DNA of 64,000 nucleotides, taken from positions 9,061,890 through 9,125,889 of the forward strand of contig NC_042530.1 in the NCBI RefSeq assembly GCF_900963305.1, written 5' to 3'. This stretch comes from Echeneis naucrates (taxonomy: Eukaryota > Chordata > Actinopteri > Carangiformes > Echeneidae). The translations under genes and the position numbers were made by a program. Positions 50,740 to 63,000 of this stretch are shown here, piece after piece (position 1 is the first letter of the stretch; each line of letters opens with the position of its first letter). Under the pieces are notes generated by a model. The model was given only the letters and a program-made list of their open reading frames with translations, did not search any database and had not been told where the DNA came from.

Positions 50740-51024
50740 AAATTATAATATGACGTCATCTCCCAGCGACTTTTAGGACAGCCAATCGCGACTTTCCTTA
50801 CTGAAGCGTTGGAAGTGCACACACACCGAGCTGTATGTAGCAGAGTATTTTGGGTTGTTAACGTTGTGCCTTCATGTTTTATGATAAGTCAGGGTTATAT
50901 TATATTCAAACTGTCTTCGGTAGGTTAATGTTTCACATATCGGCCGACTGAGCCGAAAAATACAGTTGCTAGCTGACTGTGCCGCTGAAATAAGAGTTGG
51001 AGCTAGCTCGCAGAGGACATAATC
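50740..51024 (+). promoter_or_regulatory. timm21: timm21 promoter region
   Basis: GACGTCATCT (a CRE-like core) near 50,752 and AGCCAATCGCG (CCAAT) near 50,779 precede the gene. No TATA box is seen, which fits a housekeeping gene. The ATG follows a CpG-containing leader. Confidence 0.5.
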
Positions 51025-52572
51025 ATGGTTTACATGCAGCTTGTCAAAGCCCTGCATCGACATTTACAACAGACAGTAACGCACTTCAGCGTAAACACGT
51101 GTAAACTCACCCAGCTTAGCCTGCGCTTGGCCCCGCCACACAGGGCCGTGTCAACAGTGTCCCGGCCGGCCGTCTTCACACCGTCCCTCCGACAGAGAGG
51201 ACTTTCTCTAGACTCCACCGCCAGAAACAAGGCGAACCCCGAAGACAGAGCCAAGTCAGTGTCCAGGTATCAGAGTGGGAGCCCGAAGCCTTCAGCTGCA
51301 CAAAAAGGTAAGCAAATACTTATGTCGTTTGAATTTGGACCCCCATTTCAGATGGCATAACTGCCTGTAACTTAGTATTGGTGTATTATAACATAACAAG
51401 AGTGCTTCTCCTCTTTCTTTATAATAGTACAGGATATTATTCCAGTATGTTACTGTCTTTTACAGTGAAGGATGCAGGCAGAGACTTCACCTATTTGATA
51501 GTTGTGCTCATCGGGCTTGGAGTGACAGGTGACGGAAACGACAACATTTCATCTAGCCTGCCATAATATAAATGTTTTATAGACCATCAAGAGTGAATGT
51601 TTCATCCTGTGTGCCTCTCAGGTGGGCTGTTATACGTGGTGTTCCAGGAGCTGTTTTCTTCCTCCAGTCCAAATAAAGTCTATGGGAAAGCTTTCAACAA
51701 AGTCAAGTCACACCCAGAAGTAAGAATATGATCTCTGACTGCCAAGGGAACACAGTATCACCTTTTTAAAGTGTGAAATAAAGCACACAGTTGATTGGTC
51801 TCATATCTCTTGTGGATATTTGACTTTTTTCTTTAAATGTAGGTGATTGGGGCATTTGGGGAGCCAATCAAATGTTATGGGGAGACAACCCGTCGAGGAA
51901 GGAGGCAGCAAGTCAGGTAGGGGTTTAGCTATAGTGGGAATTCATTAAAAAGCCTGGATTTGGCCAGAAGCCCTGGCCTCATACTTGCAGTACACATATG
52001 CACAAACTAATATGTCACTGAATGTGTATTACAACAAGTAAGTCATTTCATATTCTGAATTTGAGCTTAAATAAATTGTACTATCCTTAGCTGAACATCT
52101 GTGTGATGGTCATAGTACTAAGTTATTGCTGGACATTTGTATGTGTTTGGCGTTTAGTCATGTGGAGTACCAGAAGGAAGGACTGAAGTACATGAGACTT
52201 AAGTTTTACATTGAAGGTTCAGAACCAGGTCTCAAAGGAACCGTACATTCACAATCCAAAGAGGTAGGTATCTTTCTAATGTTATGTTTGCAGCTTCAGA
52301 TGTAAAATAGTAAAAGTATCACTGTGGCTTTGCTACCGAAATATTAGAAAATTGTAAAATTCTAATCTAATCATAATCTAATTTCACATGTGACTCATAC
52401 CATTAACATTAAAGTTAATGTTATTTCATCATGATATGACAATAATCTCTAGTCATAATAAATTGCTGTTGTTTTACAGAATAATGAAACTGGAAAATAT
52501 GAATTTTGCTACATATTTGTGGAAGTTGACACCTACCCAAGACGAACCATTGTTGTGGAAGATAACCGATAG
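51025..52572 (+). CDS. timm21: Mitochondrial import inner membrane translocase subunit Tim21
   Basis: Six exons (51,025-51,307, 51,466-51,528, 51,622-51,719, 51,843-51,916, 52,158-52,263, 52,480-52,572) with matched phases encode 238 residues; the human protein has 248. Residues 1-94 are an Arg/Ser-rich mitochondrial presequence and linker. The conserved part starts at VKDAGRDFTYLIVVLIGLGV (TM about 103-125, continuing LLYVVFQELFSSSS). The intermembrane-space Tim21 domain includes HPEVIGAFGEPIKCYGE, TTRRGRR, LKFYIEGSEPG and YIFVEVDTYPRRTIVVEDNR at the C-terminus. Tim21 links TOM22 with the TIM23 complex and helps deliver subunits to respiratory-chain assembly. The first ATG gives a good presequence. 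AATAAA lies at 52,865-52,870. Confidence 0.95.
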
Positions 52573-52797
52573 TTTGTGTTATTGGAGAAATAGCAATGGA
52601 TGATTGCTATTAAAAGTTGCTATCTTAAATCAACAATTAAATCAGATTTAAATAGATACCTTGATTTTGTCTTTTCTTTCAACTTTGTACTGGTCAGGAA
52701 TTGGTGAGGAGTTTAGCAAAGTCCAGTCTCTTTACAGATATGAAATGATAACTTCACTCTGTTTTATAAAACATCCCAATATGCTGGAAATGTTTCT

Positions 52798-52828
52798 GTT
52801 TGTTTGTTTGTTTGTTTGTTTTTTTTGG
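52798..52828. repeat. (TTTG)n microsatellite in timm21 3' UTR
   Basis: Five or six TTTG units followed by a T-run, upstream of the timm21 polyadenylation signal. Confidence 0.85.
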
Positions 52829-52864
52829 TAAAAGATACAGGTTTGAATTCTTGTAGCAATGTGT

Positions 52865-52870
52865 AATAAA
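52865..52870 (+). terminator. timm21: timm21 polyadenylation signal (AATAAA)
   Basis: A canonical hexamer about 290 nt after the stop; a second AATAAA lies near 52,888. Confidence 0.6.
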
Positions 52871-53629
52871 GTATGCTTTTAATTTGGAATAAAAATGTTT
52901 GTCAGATACAATGAAAGTAGAGTTTTATTCTTTCTTTCTGGTATTTATTTACTCATAAAATTCTCTGTTGGAACTCATGACACAGTACATTGTATTATGA
53001 AACAATGGCCATGAGATGGAGACAAAGAACCAGGAGAGGGACAGCCTGACACAAACTCCTGTGTTATATTAACTCTCATTCATTTGCATCTTCATATCTT
53101 AATGGGTATCTTTATATTTATTTTTTTATAATTTCTGGAAGGCAGCAATACTCCACTTTAACAATGAAAACTTAGCCTACTCTCCCACTTTCCTAATTAA
53201 ATGGTTTAACCACATTATTCGTACATTAGTATCTGGTTGAAGTGAAATAACTGGCTCTGTGTGTAAGCAGACTTGGTCCCATTATAGTAACCCTTGTAAC
53301 AATGCTCACTTGTGGGCCGTCGTAAATAAAAGAATTTATGATAGACCTCAATAAAACGTCTCAACGCTTACTCGTAAAGATATCATTTTGAATCTTTTGT
53401 TTTATTTTTATATATCGAGTCACGTGCCCTCCATAATGTAATATTTGGAGGGGAATTAGAAAGTTTTACTTCTTTTTCCGAATCCGTGCTTATTGTATTA
53501 GAACGTTACATATGAACATGCATTTCCATCGTCCTACCAACACAGTGTCACCAAAGTGGGGTTTTAAAATATAATCCCCGACAGATTGGACTCCACTGAA
53601 ACTCTAAAAACATTTGACTAATGGTGGCC

Positions 53630-53819
53630 GCTGTGTGAGGGGAGGGGCGGTCGACGGGAAGCCCCGAAGCCAACGGTCTTTGAACGCCGCCCACTGTGAA
53701 GCCTCAGGCTGCCTCGGACACACAGAGATGAGCGAAGTCAGTGAACGGTAGCTAAAATACTCCAAACCGGGAGTTTAGTCAGTAATCGCCGTGAGGGTGT
53801 CCTGAGGAGCTCCCGGACG
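53630..53819 (+). promoter_or_regulatory. Promoter and 5' UTR exon of the PPPY membrane protein gene
   Basis: A CpG-rich segment with GGGGCGG (a GC box) near 53,643 leads to an untranslated exon ending at 53,819, before the strong donor GTGAGC. The next exon starts at 54,302 after ATTGTTTTCAG. The exon holds a short upstream ORF (53,728-53,751, seven codons plus stop). The transcription start is inferred. Confidence 0.55.
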
Positions 53820-54397
53820 GTGAGCTTGTGTGTGGAAACAGGAGGATATGTCCGTAAAGCGGCTCCACGTCAGGCCGTTGTTGTGTTCTCCTCGTGGGTA
53901 AACAGCGGCGGCCGCTGTGTCCGTGGCCTGCTAACCGTTAGCTGAGCTAAACTAGCGAGGACCCGAGCTGGATCCCGGAGCCGGACTCTCATCACCTCCC
54001 TGAAATGGCACAGCCTGCCAGATAACTCAACGGTGTTGGCTTTAACTTCAGTCCAGAACCCCCCTCAGGTGTCTGCTTTTAGCCCAGTTAGACCGCTAAG
54101 AGTCGTCGTGCTGAACTTACCATCTGGTTTAAGTTATTAAGTGCTGGTACGTTTAACTTAGCTTTAGCCTTAGCCCCAGTGGTTATGCCATTTAGAAACG
54201 TCTGTTGGTGTTACTCATTTTAATTAATGTATAAGTAAAATTTAAAGAATGTGAGGGAAGTTGTGTTGCCACTCAGTTCACTCACTGAAAATTGTTTTCA
54301 GGGCGTAGTTGTGTTTCCGGCCAGGGATCCGCGCATTATTCCTCAGCTATGAGAGCCTCCACTCAGTGACATCTCAAAAAAAAAAAAAAAAAAAGAA

Positions 54398-57300
54398 ATG
54401 GAGCTGTACTGGTACATGTAAGTACTTTTTACTTTCACTAACAGTGGATTTTGAAATGAATACATAAAGCTGTTCACACCTTTCTAATTCAATTTCCCTT
54501 TCCTCTCACCGTCACAGTGTCGTCATCATATTTATCATCATAAAGATCTTCTTCTATGTGTGCTGGTACCGATCAAGACAAAGACAACTGGCAGCATACC
54601 TGAGTAACCCACGCAATGCTCAGATAGTCATTGTTGGAGGAAGAGCATATCTCCATCAGATGTGTGAGAGACAGAGTGTAAGTACAGGCCGTATGAACAA
54701 GCACAAGCCCGATTTTACATTAAAATTTTCATAATCTGGTGGCCAACTGGAACAATTTGCGCCTCCCAACACATATCTCTACTGTTGGTGGTTCAAATAA
54801 ATTGTTTAGAGAATCTCTCGCTCTAAGAGAAGAGACATGAGTATGGTTAACCAAATAGGATGAGCGAGTGAAACAAAGCCACAGTTGTGTTACATTTTTG
54901 CAAATGATTTGTTTGCCCTGACGAGAGGGCATGGGGTTTTCAGTCACTTTCACTTTAAACAAAAAGACAGGGCAGCTTATTTTCTGTTTTAGGCAGTTAC
55001 TCTGTAAGTCTGTGGAAGTGTGTTGTTGGTGAATGCTTCTGCTTTGTGTGTATGCTGACATTTTTCTGTGAAGTTTGTTTGACCTTGTTGACATTAGAAG
55101 TTTGGTAGGGAGGTAGTTTGGACAGGTTTCTCCGTTAGAAGGAAAAAAAAGGGTCCTTTCTAAGCAAGTTTGTCAAATTTTAACATGAATGTGGGATGTT
55201 GGGATGATGTACAAATATCAGTAAAGTCAGACAGTGAGACACACGTCACCTACTCGCACTATTTGCACTTCTGAAAGTTATCACCAAACATATAAAATAG
55301 ATTTTATACAACCTATTGTGTTTTAATTTTTTTAAACCTTGAAACACTACTTAATGTTAATCATCAGCTAGACGGGAAGAAAAGGATAATCTCATCTAAT
55401 TCAGTTTACTCAACGTTGTACAACGTAAATAGTTTATTCTGTAATTTTTGGAGCCTGCTCTCTAAAAGGCATTTGATTATTCAAATGACCTTCATTGTTG
55501 TGTTTCTGTTTGGATTCATTCAGTTTTGCTCAAACTGATGTAATTTGTGTAATATTTAAAATTGGCTACACTACTCAGTTTTATTGGTACTTTCAAGAGC
55601 CCATTTCTCCCACTCATTATTAGTTTTTGCAAAATGGGGCATGACATGGCATGGATGACCAAAGAAATCAACACGTTTTCCTAAGAATTGATTTATTATC
55701 CTGCAAGCCTGAATCAGTTTGGTGATTTTTTTTATTTTTTATTTTTTTTAACAATCCTGATTCAGAAGTTTGATTCTGATCTAAAGTTACTGCTCTCTCT
55801 TTGTAGAGAAAAGCTCAATGATATTTTTAGCTATGTTTGGAATGTTTGTGCAACAGGAAATGCCACAGCTGTTACAAAAATGATGCAGTAATTTTCATTA
55901 TAAAAAACGCTGCTTAATGTTCCTTGTTTAGGTTACAGTGGAATGTAGGGCAGGGAAGCACAACGGTCATCGATAAACTCGCACCCTGAAAGTTTTCTTG
56001 AGTGATGCCAAGACATCTCAAGTTGTAGGCATAAATTAATCAAACAGTGAGGAAAAGTCTTGATGTAGTATCAATCTCTAAAACTCTTGGACATTCTCGG
56101 CTATTTTAAAAGACAAACTGAGCCCAGAAGATGTTTTTAGTAGTTATGTGTTCCTAATTGTAAATGCTGTTGCCTGATCCTGGACCATGGTGTATTTGCT
56201 ATCTGCCCATGAAAATCCAACGTTATTGGACCAAAAACATGATGTTTATAAACTTTTATACGTTAATTGTGTGCTAATTACTTTGAGCTGTGCATGATCT
56301 GTCTGTGCTGCCTCTTCCCTCGTCCCTCACTATCACATCCACAAGAACAGGATGGCAATTTTGAATTAATTGAGACAGCAATCTACAAGGTCATCAGTCC
56401 ATCATCACTGAAATCCCTGCTCAATCTTTGTGCCTTCTTCCTGTTACCATTGCAATTAGCTGGCTAACAAGAGTAAAAAGGATTGAGAGCTTTTTCACTG
56501 GAGGTTAGGAGAGATAAAGGAACAAGCATGCATATTGTAATATTGGCCTTGCTCTAAAGGAGACTGTAAAAAGTGTCTGCTGGCTCTCCTTGTCAGCTTT
56601 CTCCAGACTCAGATACTTCATGCAAACAAATTGATATTCAAGATGTATCTGATGTGGTCTAAAATTATGTACACAATTACAGGCTACTAAGGTGATAGGC
56701 AGGCAGATCTCTCCTCCCATGGAATCATTTTATGTAGCAATTAAAATGGATCGCAATATTTACGGTGAAAACATTTCACAGTAGTCAGCTCAGTTTTGAT
56801 GAACATGCTAAACACAGAACAGAGGTTGAAAATAAGCGACATCTCTTACTTCACAACACTGTCCTCCCATTTGTTAGGTGGTGTTTGTACTTCATGGTTA
56901 GATTTGTGTTTGTAAAACTTGGCCTGAAGTAAACTGTTAAATTAAACTCCTGGGAGGAACAGGAGCATAAGTCCAACCAGTCCTATTAAGTGGTGTGTGC
57001 AGTAAAAAAAAAAAAAAGGTATACATGAACTAATATTGATTAATATTTGGTGGTCCTTGGGAAGAAAATTCCAGTCTTCTGCCAGTTTGTTGTTGTTGTG
57101 GTGGTGGTGTGTTTTTTTTTTTTTTTTTTTCCCCCCTCTCACTCTGTGTATCCTTCGCCCAATAGCAAACATCTGTCTGGCCCAGCTGGTATGGTGTTCA
57201 GGATGATCTGTCGATAGAGGAGCCCTCCACAGGCCTGCCACCAGCTGCATCCTTCTCTCACCTTGATATGCCGCCACCGTATGAGGCTGTCTCTGGAGGT

Positions 57301-58290
57301 AGCAAACACACAGATGTAATCTTTAAAACATAAGACATTTGCCTTCCTGTTCACAGGGGTCACTGATGTAAAGCCAGATTTATGTTTGATGCAGGTGACA
57401 GGTTTTGACTAACGCTCAAATGGTCATTGACTAGATGTGTCACTCATGCTGCATTCACAGCAATCTTTGCTGATAACAGAAATGCGCTGAAAAAAAAATC
57501 CCAACTCACATGTATTTCACCGCTCTTGCAGCCACATCATGTCAGTGGATTATAGATTTCAAAGAGGTGCACTGATAGTGTGTGCAAATGCCTACTGTTT
57601 TACCATGCAGAGGCTTTTTATTAGTCCAGTTATTTACAGATGTATTACTCAGGTTACTGCCCCTGCTACCAACCTGCTTAACAACAGCAGCATCAAGACT
57701 GCATCAAACATAGAGACACAGTGCCATGGACGGGGATTTATACACTGTGCTGATTACAGGGGTCGTTGCCACAACCAGGAAATTAAGATGAAGCCTAAAG
57801 AATATTGTGGAGTACAGAACTCCCATAAACTAGTGCTTCTGATTGAAAGGAGCTCACACAGCATGGATGCACACACTGAGTACTTTTTCATCTTTACAAA
57901 GTTTACAAAATGTACTGTCTTAACTTAATCATTATAAAATCATGGGTTTTCTTTTGTAAACCGCTACCTTATGGGTGGTGGTCATATGCCAGTCAGTGAC
58001 TCAGTGGTCTGTTAGCAGTTCTAAAGAAAGTAAGCAAGTAGCAAGTTCTTCTCCTTAAGTGTCCTCATTCAGTCTGATACAGGATGTTGTTACAGATAAT
58101 GGAAATGGTTTCACCACAAATTGTATTTCATCATATTGCACACTCAATTTCTCCATCACTTTAATTTTCACATCTTTCTCATCGTAGATATCAAAAGGGG
58201 GTTTCAGGGTCTGTTGCAACAGATGTATTTTGTGCGAACATACAGATATTTTAAGTATCGTGGGTAGCTATTACAGCAACACAAGTTTGT

Positions 58291-58324
<34 letters not shown>

Positions 58325-58685
58325 CTGGTTGCCAAAGAAGACACTTAGGAAGTATTTGCTACTTGCTTACTTTCTTTAGAACTGCTAACAGACCACTGTA
58401 TATATAAAAAAAAAAAAAGAAAGAAAGAAGCAGCTGGTTGACCTGTATTCGTCTCTCTTTTCAGAGGATGATCTAAAGCCCCCTCCTTACAGTGAGTGTG
58501 CTCATGGTGACGAGGCTGACACTCCTCGTCCCTCCCATCACAACCCTGTCATTTCTGATGGAGGAGACTCAACTTGCATTAATGAAGCCCCGCCCCCTTA
58601 CACACCTTCTCCCCCTACACAAATCAGTCAACAAGGAGGCCATTTAAGCCACAGTGAGCCTTTGTCAGAGAGCAGATCCACTTGA
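54398..58685 (+). CDS. Small single-pass membrane protein with three PPPY motifs, unnamed
   Basis: Four coding exons (54,398-54,417, 54,518-54,677, 57,166-57,298, 58,465-58,685) join in phase to encode 177 residues. There is no cleavable signal. A hydrophobic segment at about 5-24 (WYIVVIIFIIIKIFFYVCWY, with Lys16 inside) is followed by basic RSRQRQ, so the N-terminus is probably outside or lumenal and the tail cytosolic. Residues 31-60 include AQIVIVGGRAYLHQMCERQ. The tail is acidic and Pro-rich, with PPPY at 96-99, 110-113 and 147-150, the ligand for WW domains of NEDD4-family ubiquitin ligases. I do not recognise the gene name. A role as a ligase adaptor or ligase-sorted membrane protein is inferred from the motifs only. 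The start has G at +4 after an A19 run. Confidence 0.85.
58002..58398. mobile_element. MITE-like element with perfect 43-bp terminal inverted repeats
   Basis: Bases 58,002-58,044 (starting CAGTGGTCTGTTAGCAGTTC) are the exact reverse complement of 58,356-58,398; a weaker match extends about 20 bp further inward. The 397-bp element has no coding capacity and contains a TA microsatellite at about 58,294-58,321. It lies in the last intron of the PPPY protein gene. CAGTG ends recall hAT-type elements, but I see no convincing 8-bp target duplication. Confidence 0.75.
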
Positions 58686-60041
58686 TCAGCCCCCAATGCC
58701 AGTTTGCCTTTTCCATGCACTGCCTTCCTACATTCAACCTCAGTGATCGTTGCCAGCCTGTCTCTCATCACGTGAGAGGAAATGTTTTATTTTGTTGTGT
58801 GTTTGCGCGCGCGCGTTCAGTAATTTTTAGAATTAAGATGTTTTTTCTACTTTATATTTTATTGTTAAAGTGGTCATCTGATGAGTTTGGCAATAACTGA
58901 TGACATCAGCAAGCCTGTGTGCCTCGGTCTGGACCACAGAACCTGCTTCCCAGCTAAAATGGGGATTAATCTCTTGACCTCTGAGCTCAAAGGGAACCTG
59001 TGAGATACAGATAAGCAGAGAGAATTCAAAGTGCTTTTTTTGTTGTTGTTTTTGGGAAAGTTTTCTTCCCAGTCTCTGTCTAAGGCCATTTCCTTTCACA
59101 AAGTTACACATTTTAGTGGCGTGAATGGGTACATGGGCAGATGCTTGGCAGTTTTTAGTTCCTGCTGCTGTGGTAAATTAATGAGAAATTACTTTTTTGC
59201 GACTACAACTATTGTTATAACCTCAGTAACTCAGTAAAGGTCCATAATGGCAAATTCATTGTGTCTAATTAAATTTTGGGGCATCTAGCTATGTTCATGT
59301 CCCTATTAGATAACTAGTTTGAACTTCTTCAAACTGTTATTACTCTCACTGCTTCGTCAATGTTGTCATTTGTTATTTGGAGAGCTATTTTAGAAATGAA
59401 TGCACTAATTGTCTTAAAAAATGACCTCATTAGCATCACTTCTCTAGCTTAATATATCATGGTTATTTTACTGGGACATCAGGCAATTCAAGTGCCTATT
59501 GCATCTGTGAACGGAAGCAAGTGAGGAAAAGCAGAAAAGGAAATAAATGAACATAATGTGTGAGAGAAACACAGCGTGTACATTATCACCTTCACTGCTG
59601 GATTCAATATGTTTCTGCTCCCAATTAGCACGTGGATACCAGGTTGCAAAGTTAAGTGCAAACAGTGTAAACATTTACTTTGCTACATCTGCCTTGCAGT
59701 CTTGAGATGTATAAATGTGTTGCCAAGTCCCTTAACTCATTTCAGCTGAAACCGGGAACTCCTTGAAACTCAGCTCAATTTTAAGTAGTTGATCCAGTTA
59801 TGAGATAATCAGATTTGATGTTATGAAATATAATGATGACCAGAAGGCTTGAAATCGGGGGGGGTATTATAAATGAAAAATGTTGTGCAATCCTGAGCTG
59901 AGCGCTAAGACTCAAAATGTTTGTGGAGCTGAATCATCATCCCTGCCATCAAAAAACAGCAATGATCATTGTTGCAAAATGAAGACTAACCCTCCCCAAA
60001 AAAAACATGTTTTGGTTTGTTTTTTTTTTGTTTTTTTTCCA

Positions 60042-60047
60042 AATAAA
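60042..60047 (+). terminator. Candidate polyadenylation signal of the PPPY protein gene
   Basis: AATAAA about 1.36 kb after the stop. Further canonical hexamers lie near 60,327 and 61,336, so a long or alternative 3' UTR is possible. Confidence 0.35.
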
Positions 60048-60099
60048 CTACAGCTTCTTGTTTTCTTGTAATCTTCATGTTAATAAGCCACAGGGTGGT

Positions 60100-63000
60100 G
60101 GATGTCAGCCAACTTTGTATATTTCCTCAATTGTATTTTGTTATAGTATTTCTTTGGGGACATTGTAATCGTGCTGTCTGCTTCCTTTGTCACTGCATCT
60201 GACATAACTTGGAAACAGCACTCACTCGAGTAATCCATCTCCTTTTGTTTCAGCAAAAATATAACCTGTGTACAATTTCTGATAGGAAAAACAAATCAAT
60301 GATGTATTAATGAGTTTTTGGCGTGTAATAAAGCATATAAAAAGGAGATAGAGATGTTAAAATGTCATGTATTCTAATGATAATAATATTGTGAAGACAA
60401 ATCGTGGAGCATCCATTATTGATGCCTCCTACATCTTTCCTGTGGTTTTACAATCTGAAGGATGCAACAAAAATGCTGCAAGATACAATTGTGAATGTAG
60501 CTCTGAGCTCAGTTGATGTCATGAACACAACAGCATGACAACAGTTTAAAGTGTTACATGCTTCATAAATGTACCTGCTGTTTGTGCGCTTCACGTTCAT
60601 TCCAGTGGTGGTTGACATTACATGACAGATTATGTCAGTAGCATTGTGAGTGAAGGGGAAGTAAACTTTTTGTTTTTGATTTGGGTCAAATGTATTTTCT
60701 TTATTAAACTGTTCTTCATCCTGCAAGTGATATTATGCATCTTCTTCGCATGTATGAAGTCACCTCTCACAAAAACTCACAAAAAAGCAATATCTGTCCG
60801 TTCAGTTACATTTCAGGTTTCTGATAGGGTGTTAGCAATGGCAGCATCAAAAATGTAGATAAAAATGACCATTTCAGAGTAGTTTAAAAATGAACTAAAG
60901 AGTAAAACTGGAGAATGTGAATCTTTCTACTTGTGGTTAGAAGCTCAACCTCCATGACTGATTTTGTTCCCTCATTTTAAGTTTCAGGTAGAAAAATAGC
61001 AAGAACAACAAAATTTGTTGATCGTGTTCAAGCATGAATGAATTAGTTTTGTCTTTGTTAATGTTATGTTCTGACATCTGACCATTTTTCTTGCTTCAGC
61101 ATCAAATACAAAATGTTCACTAGTCGCCAGGTTTATTCAGGTGCCTTTGTAATGAGATAAGCTTTGCCTTACTCTGTTCTTAATCAAAAGTATGATTGCT
61201 GCCTTGTTTTACAATATGGGGAACTGCAGAAGTGGAGCACAGAATGGTAACAATCATGAACACTAACATATTAATGGACATTGCATTTGTGTCCTATAAT
61301 TATAACTGTTTCTTTATTTTGTGAATGCTACTCTATAATAAACCCTTTATTTTTTGGCTGAGCACTTGATGTTCAGGGATGGAAAAGCAAATCCTAACAG
61401 ATGGTAGTTGTTATTCAAGGTCCGTACTATCTTACTTGGCTCTGATATTGGCTCTGACAGAGAAGTTACTCTCTGTCAAGGTCTCTGGCATGTTGCGCTG
61501 TCTTATTGTTGTTTTGATGTATCTTGTCTCCTGTCCTTGGCTGAGGCAATAGATGGTGTTGACGCAAGTACTAAAATAGGTTGTAAATAAACAGGTTTAC
61601 TTCTGACTTGTTGAAGCCAATTCTCCGTGAAGGCTGCTTTCTCAAAAACTCAGATTGGTCCATATGTGATGTGCATTAGATTTTTTTTTTGTCAGAGCAT
61701 CTCCTTTATATCTGTGATGGTAGTCAGCCTTCCCTGTAGCCTTTTCACTTTTCACAGTAGTATGTCTTTCCCTGCTGCTGTGCGAAGCACAGAGGTTATC
61801 CAGGTCATCTGACAGAGATGCAGGTTCCTGCAACAGTGGAGCAAATGCACATTCAGTTGGGGAGCTTGTATGTTGTATTTCTTATTATTCTGCGAAGTTA
61901 AGGCTTTTTCCATTGGTTTGGGAGATTGCAAGTCATTTTCATATTTACAGTTGCACGTTTTTTGAAACCAAGCGCGACGCAAACACAGTTAATCCCACAC
62001 TTGCACTGTACTAACACCACAAAGGCACTTCTTACACATCACAAGATCTACTACGTACCGTAAGTGTGTATGTAGCTAAAGGAATATGTAAAATAACAAT
62101 CACTTGTTCAGATGTACATTTTGTTTTTGGGCATGGTCATTTTTTCTTTCTACTGTACTGACTGTGCAGATGTCCCGTTATAAACGTGCAATATGCCATC
62201 TCTCTCTTTTTTTTTTTTTAAATCTCACACACACATGGGGGAAACACTCAATGCGTATGTATAATTACTGATTCTTGAAAAATGTAAGATTTATAGATGA
62301 GATTTTTTTACAGTAATGATTGAGAGGAAGTATGATTAGAGCAGCCGTACTGTTGCCATGTACATGTGGATTTCTGGGTGTTATGGTGAGACCAGCTCGT
62401 TTTCAATGTCTATGATCTTCCACTGGAGAGCAGTGTTGTGCCATTGATGAAGCCAGCCATATGCTTTTTAGTAGCATGCAACCTGTTGCTGATTGTGTGT
62501 GGAGTGATGGGTATCACCTCAGAGTAGACTGCTGTCCTTTATTTCATGTATTAGTGAGAGTAGCATTGACTTGCACCAAAGTTTTGTATTTTATATGGAA
62601 AAAATGATCAAGGTCAATAGTGCAGCCCTCTAGTGGAATGTATAACAAAGTAGATACTCAAGGACATTCATTTTTCATATCTTAGCTTATCAGCCTGCTG
62701 AATTAGTAATTAGAATGCTGTGGGGGAAATGCTTGCTTAATCTACTCGCTTATTTTTTATTTAAAAACTACTTTACACCTTGAAATGAAGGCAATCCACC
62801 ATCAATACAGACTTAATTCAGTGATTCATGGATTCATGCGAGTGTACATTTTGTCTCAGTGTCTGTCTCCGTTGTGCTCATGGCACTCAGTAATGGATGT
62901 TTTCAGGGGAAATATTTGCATATTTGAATACAGGCAACAATCCATCACTTAAACAGTTTCAGTAATCTTTACATGTCTGTATAAACAGCCGTTCGATGCA

